Assembly: GCF_902813185.1 (NCBI RefSeq)
Contig: NZ_LR778301.1
Span: 372,001 to 436,000, forward strand
Direction: 5' to 3'
Length of the DNA: 64,000 nt
DNA from: Denitratisoma oestradiolicum
GTDB taxonomy: Bacteria > Pseudomonadota > Gammaproteobacteria > Burkholderiales > Rhodocyclaceae
Below, in pieces: positions 43,689 through 52,769 of this stretch (within the stretch, counting starts at the first letter, position 1; the number at the start of each line of letters is the position of its first letter). The notes beneath the pieces are model-generated. The model was not told the DNA's origin. It was given only the letters and a program-made list of their open reading frames with translations, and ran no database searches. The position numbers were made by a program, and so were the translations under genes.

Positions 43689-44083
43689 AAATGCCCCGCG
43701 CCCTGCTCCTGCCCATCGCCTTCGGTGCTCTGTTGCCGGGACGGCTGGTTGCCCAGGGCGTGGCCGACCCGACCCGGCCACCGCTAGCCGCCACCCTTCC
43801 GTCAGCCGATGCCACGGCTGCGACGCCGGCCGCGACGGGATTACAGACCATTCTGCGGCGCAAGGGCACCCGGCCTGCCGCCATCATCAATGGCCAGTAT
43901 GTGGACCTGGGGGGCAAGGTCGGCGATGCCCGCCTGGTTCAGATCAACGAGTCGGAAGTCATCCTGCAAGGCCCTGGGGGCCGCGAGGAGCTGCGGTTGA
44001 CGCCCGCCGTGGAAAAAAGCGCGCCGGTGTTGCCTCATGCCGAGGATCGTCCGCTGTCGCTCCGTGCCGGGAGGAAGAAATGA
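43685..44083 (+). CDS. mshK: MSHA biogenesis protein MshK (PilP-like)
   Basis: A 132-residue secreted protein with a signal peptide (ALLLPIAFGALLPGRLVAQG) and the VADPTRPP motif characteristic of MshK, followed by a small PilP/GspC-like beta domain (LQTILRRKGTRPAAIINGQYVDLGGKVGDARLVQINESEVIL). It likely connects the inner-membrane proteins with the secretin encoded next. The ATG at 43685 overlaps the mshJ stop; ATG at 43691 would also keep the signal. It ends with a four-base overlap into mshL. Confidence 0.85.
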   Translation: MKMPRALLLPIAFGALLPGRLVAQGVADPTRPPLAATLPSADATAATPAATGLQTILRRKGTRPAAIINGQYVDLGGKVGDARLVQINESEVILQGPGGREELRLTPAVEKSAPVLPHAEDRPLSLRAGRKK

Positions 44084-45843
44084 GCCTGGGCCTGCGCGCC
44101 GTCGGCCTCCTGGCGAGCCTGCTGCTGGCCGGCTGCGCCGCACAGAACCCGCCCCGGTCCGATATGGTGCGGGACCAGATCGGCGCGGAACTGCGCCAGG
44201 CTCTGGCCGAGCGCAAGGCCAGCGATTCGGCGGACAAGGCCCTGATGCCGCCTCTGGCAGTGCAGATGCCCGGAAATGGGCTGGACAGCGAGGCTCGCTT
44301 CGACCTGTCCGTAGTCAGCGCGCCGGCAGCCCAGGTTTTCATGGCCATCGTTACCGGTACCCGTTACAACATGCTGGTGGGGCCGGAGGTAACCGGTCAG
44401 ATCACAGTGAATCTGAAGGACGTGACGGTGCGGGAAGCCCTGGAGGCCATTCGTGAGCTTTACGGCTACGAATTCCAGATACGGGGCAGCCGCATCAATA
44501 TTCAGCCCAATACCCTGCAAACCCGGATGTTCCAGGTCAATTATCTGGCTTCCCGACGCCAGGGCAATACCGAGCTGCGGGTGACCTCCAGCTCCATTGC
44601 CGGCACGGGTGCCGGCGCCGGCAGCACCTCCACGCAGAACCAGGGCGGTAACACCGGCAGCACCGGCCCGCAACCAGGTACCGGCAACTCGACCAGTGGT
44701 GGCGGTACCACCACCAGCCGGGTGCAGACCCAGACCGATTCGGACTTCTGGCGCGACCTGACCTCTGCCGTGACCACATTGATTGGCGGCGGCGATGGCC
44801 GCAACGTGGTGGTCAATTCCCTCTCCGGGGTGATCGTGGTGCGGGCCTTCCCCCAGGAGTTGCGCGCCGTGGAGAACTATCTGAAGGCCACTCAGATCGT
44901 GGTGGATCGGCAGGTAATGCTGGAAGCCAAGATCATCGAGGTTTCCCTCAATCACAACTTCCAGGCGGGCATCAACTGGGCTGCCTTCGGCAATGCGCCC
45001 ACGGCCCGGGGCGGGGTACGCAGCGCCCTGGGCATCACCGCTCCCGGCACCACCTTGAATACCCTGGGTGCCGATGGTACTTCGGCCGTTTTTGGCAATG
45101 ACGAAGTTTCAATATTGCCAGGCCGCTACGGTGCCCTGGCCACTGCCGCCACCGGCGCGGGCTTTTTCGGCCTGGCTTTCCAGACCGCCAGTTTTGCTGC
45201 CCTGTTGAATTTTCTCGAAGGCCAGGGTGACGTGCAGGTGCTGTCCAGTCCCCGCATCGCCACCATCAACAACCAGAAGGCCCTGCTCAAGGTGGGCACC
45301 GACGAATTGTTCATCACCAACGTCACCACCAACACCACCACCACCACCACGGGGTCGGTCAGCACCCCCAGCCTGACCCTGCAACCCTATTTCTCCGGCA
45401 TCTCCCTGGATGTGACGCCCCAGATCGACGAGGACGACAACATCATCCTCCACGTGCATCCTGCCGTGAGCCAGGTGGTGGAAAAGGAAAAGATCATCAA
45501 CCTGGGGACCGCCCTGGGCACCTACAAGCTGCCCCTGGCCTCCAGCAGCGTCAATGAGACCGACAGCATCGTCCGGGTCCAGGACGGCAACATTGTCGCC
45601 ATCGGCGGCCTGATGAAGCAGTCCCAGTCTTCCGACCGCAGCGGCCTGCCGGGCACCACGGACTCCAGCCTGGGACTGCTGGCGGGGCAGCGCAAATCCA
45701 GTATGAGCAAGACCGAACTGGTGATTCTGATCAAGCCCACCATCATCCGCGACGACAAGTCCTGGGTGCGGGATCTGGAGCAGACCAGCCAGCGACTCCG
45801 GGGCTACGACACCAAGGGCGGCGGCGCGCCACGGGGTGAGTGA
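44080..45843 (+). CDS. mshL: MSHA secretin MshL
   Basis: A 587-residue outer-membrane secretin lipoprotein. LLASLLLAGC19 is a lipobox. STN-like domain follows (VSAPAAQVFMAIVTGTRYNMLVGPEVTGQITVNLKDVTV), then a Gly/Ser/Thr-rich linker (about 170-220), and the secretin pore (SVNVQ-type region LSSPRIATINNQKALLKVGTDELF, GISLDVTPQIDEDDNIILHVHPAVS, IVRVQDGNIVAIGGLMKQ). It forms the gated ring through which the pilus exits. The start overlaps mshK by four bases. Confidence 0.93.
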   Translation: MSLGLRAVGLLASLLLAGCAAQNPPRSDMVRDQIGAELRQALAERKASDSADKALMPPLAVQMPGNGLDSEARFDLSVVSAPAAQVFMAIVTGTRYNMLVGPEVTGQITVNLKDVTVREALEAIRELYGYEFQIRGSRINIQPNTLQTRMFQVNYLASRRQGNTELRVTSSSIAGTGAGAGSTSTQNQGGNTGSTGPQPGTGNSTSGGGTTTSRVQTQTDSDFWRDLTSAVTTLIGGGDGRNVVVNSLSGVIVVRAFPQELRAVENYLKATQIVVDRQVMLEAKIIEVSLNHNFQAGINWAAFGNAPTARGGVRSALGITAPGTTLNTLGADGTSAVFGNDEVSILPGRYGALATAATGAGFFGLAFQTASFAALLNFLEGQGDVQVLSSPRIATINNQKALLKVGTDELFITNVTTNTTTTTTGSVSTPSLTLQPYFSGISLDVTPQIDEDDNIILHVHPAVSQVVEKEKIINLGTALGTYKLPLASSSVNETDSIVRVQDGNIVAIGGLMKQSQSSDRSGLPGTTDSSLGLLAGQRKSSMSKTELVILIKPTIIRDDKSWVRDLEQTSQRLRGYDTKGGGAPRGE

Positions 45844-45853
45844 GGGAGGAATC

Positions 45854-46687
45854 ATGTACCTGGCCCATTTCGGATTGCACGAACTGCCCTTCGGGATCAC
45901 TCCCGATACCCAGTACGTCTGTTCCACACGTGCCCATCAGGAGGCCATGAACACCCTGCTGCTGACCCTCCAGAGTGGCGAGGGCTTCGTCAAGATCACC
46001 GGCGAGGTGGGGGTGGGCAAGACCCTGTTGTGCCGTCGTTTCCTTCATACCCTGGGTAGTTCCTTCATTGGCGCCTATGTGCCCAATCCCCAGATGGATG
46101 CCAAGGCCCTGCTGAATCTGGTGGCCGAGGAGCTGGAGGTGGGCGAGGGGCAGGGGGAGGCGGCCCATGTGATTCGCCGCATCAACCAGCGTCTGCTGCA
46201 ACTGGCGGGCGAGGACCGTTCCGTGGTGTTGTGCATCGACGAGGCCCAGACCATGCCTATGCTGACTCTGGAAAGCCTGCGCCTGCTGTCCAACCTGGAG
46301 ACGGAAAAGCGCAAGCTGATCCACATCGTGCTGTTCGGCCAGCCGGAGCTGGACGAAATGCTGGCCCAGCCCCGGGTACGCCAATTGCGCCAGCGCATTG
46401 CCTTCAGCTACAGGATGCCCAACCTGGCCCGGGACGAACTGGACAGCTATCTGGCTCATCGACTGGATGTGGCTGGTCATCGGGGCGAACCCCTGTTCAC
46501 TCCACGGGCGCGCCAGGCCCTGCATCAAGGTTCCGGCGGTGCGCCGCGCCTGGTGAATATTCTGGCCCACAAGGCCCTCCTGGCCGCCTTCGGTCAGGGC
46601 CGCTATCGCGTTACGACAAAGCACGTTCGCCAGGCGGTGGCCGATACCGACGGCGCCAGCGCCATCTCCTGGTGGCTGCCCGCCTGA
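45854..46687 (+). CDS. mshM: MSHA biogenesis ATPase MshM (ExeA-like)
   Basis: A 277-residue AAA ATPase starting YLAHFGLHELPFGITPDT, with Walker A G50-E-V-G-V-G-K-T57, Walker B VVLCIDEAQ, sensor QPELDEMLAQPRVRQLRQRI and a C-terminal lid with GGAPRLVNILAHKALLAAF. This is the ExeA/GspA-type family that helps place the secretin through the peptidoglycan. The ATG at 45854 follows GGGAGGA; the GTG at 45836 inside mshL lacks such support. Confidence 0.9.
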   Translation: MYLAHFGLHELPFGITPDTQYVCSTRAHQEAMNTLLLTLQSGEGFVKITGEVGVGKTLLCRRFLHTLGSSFIGAYVPNPQMDAKALLNLVAEELEVGEGQGEAAHVIRRINQRLLQLAGEDRSVVLCIDEAQTMPMLTLESLRLLSNLETEKRKLIHIVLFGQPELDEMLAQPRVRQLRQRIAFSYRMPNLARDELDSYLAHRLDVAGHRGEPLFTPRARQALHQGSGGAPRLVNILAHKALLAAFGQGRYRVTTKHVRQAVADTDGASAISWWLPA

Positions 46688-46691
46688 CGAC

Positions 46692-47780
46692 ATGAGCCTG
46701 CTCAATCAGATGTTGCGGGACCTGGACCGTCGGGATGCCCCGGCCACGGATCGGGACGATCTTGCCTCCTACGTGCGGGTCTTGTCTGGAGGACCTGTGG
46801 CTTCGCGCTGGCGGGAGGTGGCCCTGCTGCTGGCGGGGCTCCTGGCGGGGGGCGTTGTGGTCTGGCTGGTGCTGCGGGGTCCGTCGTTCCGGTTCCCGGC
46901 CCCCGCTCCAGTGCGGTCAGCTCTACCCGTGCCTGCCGCGCCGCCACCGGTCGCGGCGATCCCCCACGCCGTCGAGCCGGCACCTGCGGTCGCGCCGGTG
47001 ATCACGAAGGAGGCGCCGCCGCCAATCACCTCCCTCAAGATCGACCCGGACCTGGATGCCGGCGCCCTGCCGGTCCGGCCGGTCACTCCGCCACGCCCGG
47101 TGTCACCCGCTCCGGCCCCGCCTCAAGTCCGTGAAGGTACGCCGCCGCCGACCACCCGGCCGCCTCCGCCCGTCGCGGAGTCCCAGTCCCAGATCGACAA
47201 GACATCCCGCACGCCCAAGGTTTCCGAAGTGGCCGATGGTGAGTACCGCAAGGCCCTGGGCCTGGTACGGCGGGGATCCCTGTCCGAGGCGGTCGACGTC
47301 CTGCGCCGTGCCCTGAACCTGGACAGTCGCCACGCCCAGGCGCGCCAGGCGCTACTCAGCGTGCTGCTGGAACAAAAGCAATGGCGGGAAGCCCTGGGTG
47401 TGGCCAATGATGGTCTGGCCCTGGATCCGACTCAGAGCGGCTGGGCCATGATCGCTGCCCGCCTGCTGGTGGAGCAGGGTGATGTGCCGCGAGCAGTCGA
47501 TCTGTTGGCGACCCACGGTCCCCACGCCGAACGCAATGCCGATTACCAGGCGTTTCATGGCCTGCTGCTGCAAAGGCTGCAACGTCCCAGGGAGGCCGCA
47601 CAGCGTTACCAGGCTGCCCTGGCCCTGCATCCCGCCGAGGGTCGCTGGTGGTACGGCCTGGGTCTGGCCCTGGATGCCGACCGCCGCGAGACCGAGGCTC
47701 GGGATGCCTATCGTAAAGCCCGCGACAGCGGCACCCTGAGCCCTGACCTGGCGGCCCTGGTGGAACAGAAGCTGCGCTGA
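46692..47780 (+). CDS. mshN: MSHA biogenesis TPR protein MshN
   Basis: A 362-residue protein: MSLLNQMLRDLDRRDAP at the N-terminus (typical MshN), a membrane helix (VALLLAGLLAGGVVVWLVL), a long Pro/Ala-rich linker (about 70-170) to span the periplasm, and TPR repeats in the C-terminal half (EYRKALGLVRRGSLSEAVDVLRRALNLDSRHAQAR and following). It probably scaffolds pilus proteins in the periplasm. It is the last gene of the msh block, four bases after mshM, and converges with comF across 84 bases. Confidence 0.88.
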   Translation: MSLLNQMLRDLDRRDAPATDRDDLASYVRVLSGGPVASRWREVALLLAGLLAGGVVVWLVLRGPSFRFPAPAPVRSALPVPAAPPPVAAIPHAVEPAPAVAPVITKEAPPPITSLKIDPDLDAGALPVRPVTPPRPVSPAPAPPQVREGTPPPTTRPPPPVAESQSQIDKTSRTPKVSEVADGEYRKALGLVRRGSLSEAVDVLRRALNLDSRHAQARQALLSVLLEQKQWREALGVANDGLALDPTQSGWAMIAARLLVEQGDVPRAVDLLATHGPHAERNADYQAFHGLLLQRLQRPREAAQRYQAALALHPAEGRWWYGLGLALDADRRETEARDAYRKARDSGTLSPDLAALVEQKLR

Positions 47781-47864
47781 GATCGTTAACAATGGCCACG
47801 AGGAACCCTGGGGCGCAAGGCTTCCCCGTGTTCGCGTCCCCCTGGTTTCCATGGGGTCAAGCGC

Positions 47865-48521
47865 TCAATCCCTCAGCGTTCGCGCCACTACCCAGTTGCT
47901 GACGCTGGAGGCGCCGTGGTGTTTGAGGGTGTTGGCGAATTCATCCAGGGTGGCGCCGGTGGTCATCACGTCGTCCACCACCAGCACATGAACGCCACTC
48001 AGGTCTCCCCGGCATTCGAAGGCGTGGCGCACATTCTTCCGGCGCTCCTTCCAGGGCAGGCTGGCCTGGGAGGTGGTGGCGCCCCGGCGCTGACAGAGGG
48101 CGGTTTCCAGGGGCAGGCCGAGATGCCGGGCCAGGGGCCGGGCGATTTCCAGGGCCTGATTGAAGCCCCGTTCCCTCAGACGATCCGGGGCCAGGGGCAA
48201 GGGCAGCAGCAGATCTCCAGCGGGCCGGGGACCGGCCAGCAGCCGCTCGGCGAAGAAATCGGCCAGGGCCAGGCGATGGCCGTACTTGAGGGCCTGGACC
48301 AGTTGGTCCACGGGAAAGCCATAGACGTAGGCGGCCACGCTGGCATCGAAATGGGGTGGTTGGCGCAGGCAGGCGCCGCAGGGATGTCCGTCGGCCAGGG
48401 GCAGGGCGCAGCGGGGGCAGGCGGGGAGGGGCAGGGGCGCCAGATCGGTCTGGCAGCCGGCGCACAGCAGGTGGCCGCTGTCCCGGCCGCCGCAAAGCAG
48501 GCAGTCCCAGGACGGCAGCAT
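47865..48521 (-). CDS. comF: ComF-family phosphoribosyltransferase-like protein
   Basis: A 218-residue protein with N-terminal zinc-finger Cys pairs (CLLCGG, LLCAGC, CPRCALPL, CGACL) followed by a type I PRTase domain ending in HVLVVDDVMTTGATLDEFAN. ComF is linked to DNA uptake and transformation in several bacteria, although its exact reaction is unknown. The ATG at 48521 is used; a longer frame would run into the divergent bioB gene. The divergent gap to bioB is 97 bases. Confidence 0.92.
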   Translation of the reverse strand: MLPSWDCLLCGGRDSGHLLCAGCQTDLAPLPLPACPRCALPLADGHPCGACLRQPPHFDASVAAYVYGFPVDQLVQALKYGHRLALADFFAERLLAGPRPAGDLLLPLPLAPDRLRERGFNQALEIARPLARHLGLPLETALCQRRGATTSQASLPWKERRKNVRHAFECRGDLSGVHVLVVDDVMTTGATLDEFANTLKHHGASSVSNWVVARTLRD

Positions 48522-48618
48522 GGCCCCGCCGATTCTGCGGATAAGTCCCTGATTGGACAGCTTCCTCTCCTTCCGGGATAATCCGGCCCCTTCCCGATTC
48601 TTCCCCGCAGGCTTCCCC

Positions 48619-49605
48619 ATGAATGTTGCCCCCATCACGCTCGTCAAGCGCGCCGCGCCCGTCGACAATGCCAGCCAGCGCTGGAGCACCGCCGAGGTGG
48701 AAGCCCTGTTCGAGCTGCCCTTCGCCGATCTGATGTTCCGCGCCCAGCAGGTGCACCGCCAGCATCATGATCCCAATGTCATCCAATTGTCCACCCTGCT
48801 GTCGATCAAGACCGGGGGCTGCTCCGAGGACTGCGGCTACTGTTCCCAGTCGGCCCGCCACGAGCAGGTGGAGCGGGAACGCCTGGTGGATGTGGATACC
48901 GTGGTGACGGCGGCCAGCGCCGCCAAGGCGCGGGGTGCCAGCCGCTTCTGCATGGGCGCCGCCTGGCGCGGCCCCAAGGATGCGGACCTGGATGTGGTGA
49001 TCGACATGGTCAAGGCGGTGAAGGCCCTGGACATGGAAACCTGCGTCACCCTGGGCATGCTCAAGGACGGCCAGGCCGAGCGCCTCAAGGAAGCCGGCCT
49101 CAACTACTACAACCACAACATCGACACGGCGCCGGAGCATTACAGCAGCGTGATCACCAGCCACAGCCAGGCCGATCGTTTCGACACCCTGGAAAAGGCC
49201 CGCGCCGCCGGCCTCAAGCTTTGCTGCGGCGGCATCGTCGGCATGGGCGAGTCCCGCCGCGGCCGCGCCGCCATGATCGCCACCCTGGCCTGCATGGCGC
49301 CGCCGCCGGATTCCGTGCCCATCAACAACCTGGTGCGCATCCCCGGCACCCCCCTGGCGGCCGTGCCTCCCATCGATCCCTTCGAGTTCGCCCGCACCAT
49401 CGCCGCCGCCCGTATCACCATGCCGAGCAGCATGGTGCGTCTGTCCGCCGGCCGGGAGGACATGAGCGACGAGTTGCAGGCTCTGTGCTTCATGGCAGGC
49501 GCCAATTCGATTTTCTACGGCGACAAGCTGCTCACGGCGGAAAACGCCGAGGCAGCCCGGGACGAGGCCCTGTTCGCCCGCCTGGGGCTCAGCGCCGCAG
49601 TTTGA
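48619..49605 (+). CDS. bioB: Biotin synthase
   Basis: A 328-residue radical SAM enzyme with the cluster motif C68-x3-C72-x2-C75 in [15 protein letters not shown]-containing strand [15 protein letters not shown] and a late Arg-rich segment ([11 protein letters not shown]). It inserts sulfur into dethiobiotin using [4Fe-4S] and [2Fe-2S] clusters. The ATG at 48619 gives the family N-terminus; longer forms overlap comF promoter sequence. The next gene in the pathway present here, bioC, follows after a repeat-filled gap of 266 bases. Confidence 0.95.
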   Translation: MNVAPITLVKRAAPVDNASQRWSTAEVEALFELPFADLMFRAQQVHRQHHDPNVIQLSTLLSIKTGGCSEDCGYCSQSARHEQVERERLVDVDTVVTAASAAKARGASRFCMGAAWRGPKDADLDVVIDMVKAVKALDMETCVTLGMLKDGQAERLKEAGLNYYNHNIDTAPEHYSSVITSHSQADRFDTLEKARAAGLKLCCGGIVGMGESRRGRAAMIATLACMAPPPDSVPINNLVRIPGTPLAAVPPIDPFEFARTIAAARITMPSSMVRLSAGREDMSDELQALCFMAGANSIFYGDKLLTAENAEAARDEALFARLGLSAAV

Positions 49606-49654
49606 ATCGGCCAAGCCGGAATCAAGCAGGGAAACTTCGATGAGGGGCGGTGCC

Positions 49655-49800
49655 GGTCGGCCGGAAAAACAGCAGGAAGGCCCTCCCCCTCCCAGCCGCC
49701 CACGGTCGGCTTTGCACAGCCGACCGGCTATGGCGGCGCAAAGCAGTGCTTTGCGAAACCCCGCCTCCGCCCCCCTCTCCGGGGGAGGTGACTGGTTTGC
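49655..49800. repeat. Intergenic repeat between bioB and bioC
   Basis: Contains CCCTCCCCCTCCCAG, GGTCGGCTTTGCACAGCCGACC, GCGGCGCAAAGCAGTGCTTTGCG and CCCCCTCTCCGGGGGAGG. The last is shared with the block at 4830-4850 including the following GTGAC. Several nested hairpins, no coding function seen. Confidence 0.6.
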
Positions 49801-49871
49801 TCGCTACGCTCGACTATTTGACCTGCCGTTTCAATGGGGGATTCACGGTAAGGCATCGGACGCGGTGTTGC

Positions 49872-50690
49872 ATGCGCGCTGATTTCGCCCGGGCGGCCGC
49901 CAGTTATGACTCGGCCGCCGTCCTGGCGGCCGAAGTGGGACGCCGCATGGCCGAGCGCCTCGATGTCATCCGGCTCCAGCCCCGACGCCTGGCCGACATC
50001 GGCTGCGCCACCGGCGATGGCCTGCGTGCCCTGCAACAGCGCTATCCCGCGGCCCTGTCCCTGGCCCTGGACTACGCCCTTCCCATGCTGGACCAGGTGG
50101 CCGGCCGCGTTCCCCTGATGCAGCGTCTGCGGGGCCGCGCTCCGCGTCTGGTCAATGGCGATGTCAATCATCTGCCCCTGGCGGCGGGCAGCCTGGACCT
50201 GATCTGGTCCAACCTGATGCTGCACTGGCTGGACGATCCCCTGCCGGCCTTCCGTGAATTGCACCGGACCCTGGCGGTGGATGGCCTGCTGATGTTCTCC
50301 CTGCTGGGCCCCGACACTCTCAAGGAGCTGCGGGCCGCCTGCGCCGCCTGCGGCATAGCGCCGCCCCTGCGCGCCTTCCACGACATGCACGACATCGGCG
50401 ACATGCTGGTGGCCGCCGGCTTCGCCGATCCGGTGATGGACATGGAAATGATCACCCTCACCTATCCGGCCCCCCGGGGCATGCTGCGGGACCAGCGTCA
50501 TCTGGGGGTGCGGGACGGTCTGCTGGGCCATCTGCCCTGGCGCCAGTGGCGGCGGGTGCTGGCGACCTGGGCGGAAAGCCGGTCACCCGTGCCCGCGACT
50601 TTCGAGGTGGTCTATGGCCATGCCTGGAAGGCGGCCCCCAGGCAGACCGCCGATGGCCGGTCGGTGATCCAGTTCCAGCGCCGGCCGTAA
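49872..50690 (+). CDS. bioC: Malonyl-ACP O-methyltransferase BioC
   Basis: A 272-residue SAM methyltransferase: SYDSAAVLAAEVGRRMAERL (typical BioC start), motif I DIGCATGDG, motif LALDYALPML and IWSNLMLHWLDD. BioC methylates malonyl-ACP to disguise it for fatty-acid synthesis of the biotin pimeloyl chain. The ATG at 49872 is chosen by family alignment; upstream extension to 49650 translates the repeat. The ribosome site is weak. It stands downstream of bioB; no bioF or bioH is seen in the window. Confidence 0.9.
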   Translation: MRADFARAAASYDSAAVLAAEVGRRMAERLDVIRLQPRRLADIGCATGDGLRALQQRYPAALSLALDYALPMLDQVAGRVPLMQRLRGRAPRLVNGDVNHLPLAAGSLDLIWSNLMLHWLDDPLPAFRELHRTLAVDGLLMFSLLGPDTLKELRAACAACGIAPPLRAFHDMHDIGDMLVAAGFADPVMDMEMITLTYPAPRGMLRDQRHLGVRDGLLGHLPWRQWRRVLATWAESRSPVPATFEVVYGHAWKAAPRQTADGRSVIQFQRRP

Positions 50691-50700
50691 AACGCGGACG

Positions 50701-50813
50701 TTATTGAGTCGGCTGCAATCAACTTGAAACCGATCGCCCTGAGCTTGTCGAAGGGCGCTGGGCTTCGACAGGCTCAGCCCGAACGGCAATTTCAAGAACA
50801 GCCGACTCAATAA
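50701..50813. repeat. 113-base inverted-repeat element (MITE-like) between bioC and msrQ
   Basis: Perfect 15-base terminal inverted repeats (TTATTGAGTCGGCTG at 50701-50715, its complement at 50799-50813). The inner part is also nearly palindromic, with CCCTGAGCTTGTCGAAGGGC facing GGGCTTCGACAGGCTCAGCCC, a core widely seen as a dispersed repeat in Proteobacteria. It lies between convergent genes, so its RNA hairpin could end both transcripts. Confidence 0.82.
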
Positions 50814-50820
50814 TCCGGCG

Positions 50821-51489
50821 TCAGCGTCTGACGACGAGAGGAATGATCCGGCCGCGCCGGGGCGTTAGATACTTCCCCGCCTGCTGCCCCCGCCGCTCCT
50901 GATTGCGCCACCAGGCGCGGATACCCAGCAGCAGCGCGAGCAGGACGAAATAGATCAGGGGTAGGAACAGATCCTTTTTGATCAGCCAGGCGTAGTGCAG
51001 CACGCCGAGGATGGCGATGACGTAGATGCTGCGATGCAGGGCCTGCCAGCGCCGGCCCCCGAGTCGGCGGATGGCCCAGGCGTTGGAGGTGAGGGCCAGG
51101 GGCGTCATCAGCAGGAAGGCGCTCATGCCCACGGTGATGAAGGGCCGCTTCAGAATGTCCTTGGCGATGGCGCTCCAGTCGAAGAACTGATCCCACCAGA
51201 GATAGCTGGACAGATGCAGGCTGCCGTAGAAAAACGCGTACAGCCCCAGCATGCGGCGCAGCCGCAGCAGCCAGTGCCAGCCGGAGAGGCGGCGCAGGGG
51301 CGTTACCGTCAGGGTGATCAGCAGGAACTTGAGGGTCCAGGTGCCCAGGCTGCGGGTGACGAACTCGATGGGATTGGCCCCCAGCGCGTCCTGCCAGGCG
51401 CCCCAGGCCAGATGGGCCAGGGGCAGCAGGCAGAGCAGGAACAAAAAAACCTTGATGGCGGAAATTGCGGCGGGGGAGGGATTTTTCAC
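50821..51489 (-). CDS. msrQ: Heme-binding membrane subunit MsrQ
   Basis: A 222-residue protein with six or so membrane helices of the ferric reductase-like fold. Conserved His residues lie in FFYGSLHLSSYLWW and GRRWQALHRSIYVIAILGVLHYAWL. MsrQ takes electrons from the quinone pool and passes them to the periplasmic MsrP. The ATG at 51489 follows msrP by only two bases, so the two are co-translated. Length fits the family (about 200-220). Confidence 0.93.
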   Translation of the reverse strand: MKNPSPAAISAIKVFLFLLCLLPLAHLAWGAWQDALGANPIEFVTRSLGTWTLKFLLITLTVTPLRRLSGWHWLLRLRRMLGLYAFFYGSLHLSSYLWWDQFFDWSAIAKDILKRPFITVGMSAFLLMTPLALTSNAWAIRRLGGRRWQALHRSIYVIAILGVLHYAWLIKKDLFLPLIYFVLLALLLGIRAWWRNQERRGQQAGKYLTPRRGRIIPLVVRR

Positions 51490-51491
51490 GG

Positions 51492-52409
51492 TCAGAAATA
51501 TTTTTTCAGGTCCATGCCGTTGTAGAGGCTGGCCACCTGGTCGCCGTAGCCGTTGAACATCAGGGTCTCGCGCTTGAAGAATTCACCGATGCGCCGCTCC
51601 CGGGCCTGGCTCCAGCGGGGGTGGTCCACCGTCGGGTTGACGTTGGAATAGAAACCGTACTCGCCGGGCCCGGCCTTGACCCAACTGGTGAGGGGCTCCT
51701 TTTCCACCAGACGGATGGCGACGAGGGACTTGGCGCTCTTGAAGCCGTATTTCCAGGGCACCGCCAGACGCAGGGGGGCGCCGTTCTGTTTCGGCAGCAC
51801 CTCGCCGTAGAGGCCGAAGACCAGTAGGGAGAGGGGGTGGCGGGCCTCGTCCAGGCGCAGGCCCTCGGTATAGGGCCAGTCCAGCACACGGCGGCGCAGC
51901 TCGGGCATGGTGTCGGACTGGGTGGCGGAAATGAATTCCACATACCTGGCGTTGCCCAGGGGCTCCACCGTCTTCAGCAGGTGCTCGAGGGAATAGCCGA
52001 TCCAGGGGATCACCATGCTCCAGCCCTCCACGCAGCGCAGGCGGTAGATGCGTTCCTCCAGGGGAGCGAGACGCAGCAGTTCCTCGATGCCGAATGTGCG
52101 GGGTCGCTGTACCAGGCCTTCCACCCGCAGCGTCCAGGGTTGGATGCGCAGACGCTGGGCGTGTTCAAACGGGTCGGTCTTGTCGGTGCCGAACTCGTAG
52201 AAATTGTTGTAACTGGCGATGGATTTGTAGGGGGTGGGGGTCTCCCCCGTCGAGTGGGGGCCGGGTCGGCTGGCCAGCCTTTCTCCCGCCAGGACCGGCA
52301 GGGCCAGACTCCCCAGGGTGGCGGCGGCGGCTCGCAGAAACTCGCGGCGGCGCTCGAAGACTTCGCGGGGGGTGATCTCGGAAGGGGGAATGGCGGGGCG
52401 GATCGACAT
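51492..52409 (-). CDS. msrP: Periplasmic methionine-sulfoxide reductase catalytic subunit MsrP
   Basis: A 305-residue molybdopterin enzyme with a Tat signal (E-R-R-R-E-F-L-R, residues 19-26) and the sulfite-oxidase fold: [29 protein letters not shown] (Mo-ligand Cys) and [20 protein letters not shown]. It repairs oxidised methionines in envelope proteins. The ATG at 52409 is used; the longer frame from 52445 covers the operator palindrome. moeA at 58.9 kb and moeB at 19.4 kb supply steps of its cofactor pathway. Confidence 0.94.
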   Translation of the reverse strand: MSIRPAIPPSEITPREVFERRREFLRAAAATLGSLALPVLAGERLASRPGPHSTGETPTPYKSIASYNNFYEFGTDKTDPFEHAQRLRIQPWTLRVEGLVQRPRTFGIEELLRLAPLEERIYRLRCVEGWSMVIPWIGYSLEHLLKTVEPLGNARYVEFISATQSDTMPELRRRVLDWPYTEGLRLDEARHPLSLLVFGLYGEVLPKQNGAPLRLAVPWKYGFKSAKSLVAIRLVEKEPLTSWVKAGPGEYGFYSNVNPTVDHPRWSQARERRIGEFFKRETLMFNGYGDQVASLYNGMDLKKYF

Positions 52410-52415
52410 GGCTGT

Positions 52416-52438
52416 TATCCTACTGTAGCGATAGGATA
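52416..52438. promoter_or_regulatory. Operator-like inverted repeat upstream of msrPQ
   Basis: TATCCTA (52416-52422) and TAGGATA (52432-52438) form a perfect inverted repeat with a nine-base spacer, only seven bases upstream of the msrP ATG. A repressor or response regulator binding here would block msrPQ; a plus-strand TTGACA overlaps its outer end, so it could control both directions. Confidence 0.5.
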
Positions 52439-52505
52439 TTGACACGCTCGGGATGGGGAGGTTCTATGGCCTTCCTGATAGGATGGGATTTTCCGCCGCG
52501 GTCCG

Positions 52506-52769
52506 GTGGAAATGGAGGAGCGGTGTGCCGGAGAAGACGTCGGAGATACGTCCAGGGCGCGGCGCAAAAGGTTTCTTGAAGATTTCGATCCTCGGGGGTC
52601 TGCGCCGGAGGCAGGCCCAGCCGTTTGCCGATCGGGACAATGGATTGAACAAGACAAGATTTCGACTGACGGCGGATTGCCGTCGGCAGTCGTGATGGTG
52701 GTCGGGACGCTTGTCGTTCCGGCCATCGGCATTGCCTGTAGCACCCACCTACATCCTATGGAGAACTGA
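52506..52769 (+). CDS. Possible small protein upstream of the FeeM-like gene
   Basis: An 87-residue frame (GTG at 52506, or ATG at 52512) ends two bases before the FeeM-like ATG. The N-terminal two thirds are acidic and hydrophilic (EMEERCAGEDVGDTSRARRK); the end holds a plausible membrane helix (LPSAVVMVVGTLVVPAIGIA). Spacing suggests translational coupling. No ribosome site is clear, codon choice is not strongly GC3-rich, and I recognise no family, so it may be a non-coding leader instead. Confidence 0.3.
   Translation: MEMEERCAGEDVGDTSRARRKRFLEDFDPRGSAPEAGPAVCRSGQWIEQDKISTDGGLPSAVVMVVGTLVVPAIGIACSTHLHPMEN

Noticed and set aside
29650..47780. Type II secretion system instead of a pilus
   Set aside because: GspE, GspF and secretin homologues occur in both, but MshEN on the motor, MshK-type VADPTRPP protein, MshN, MshM, several prepilins of MshC/D/O/P type and DUF6701 point to MSHA.
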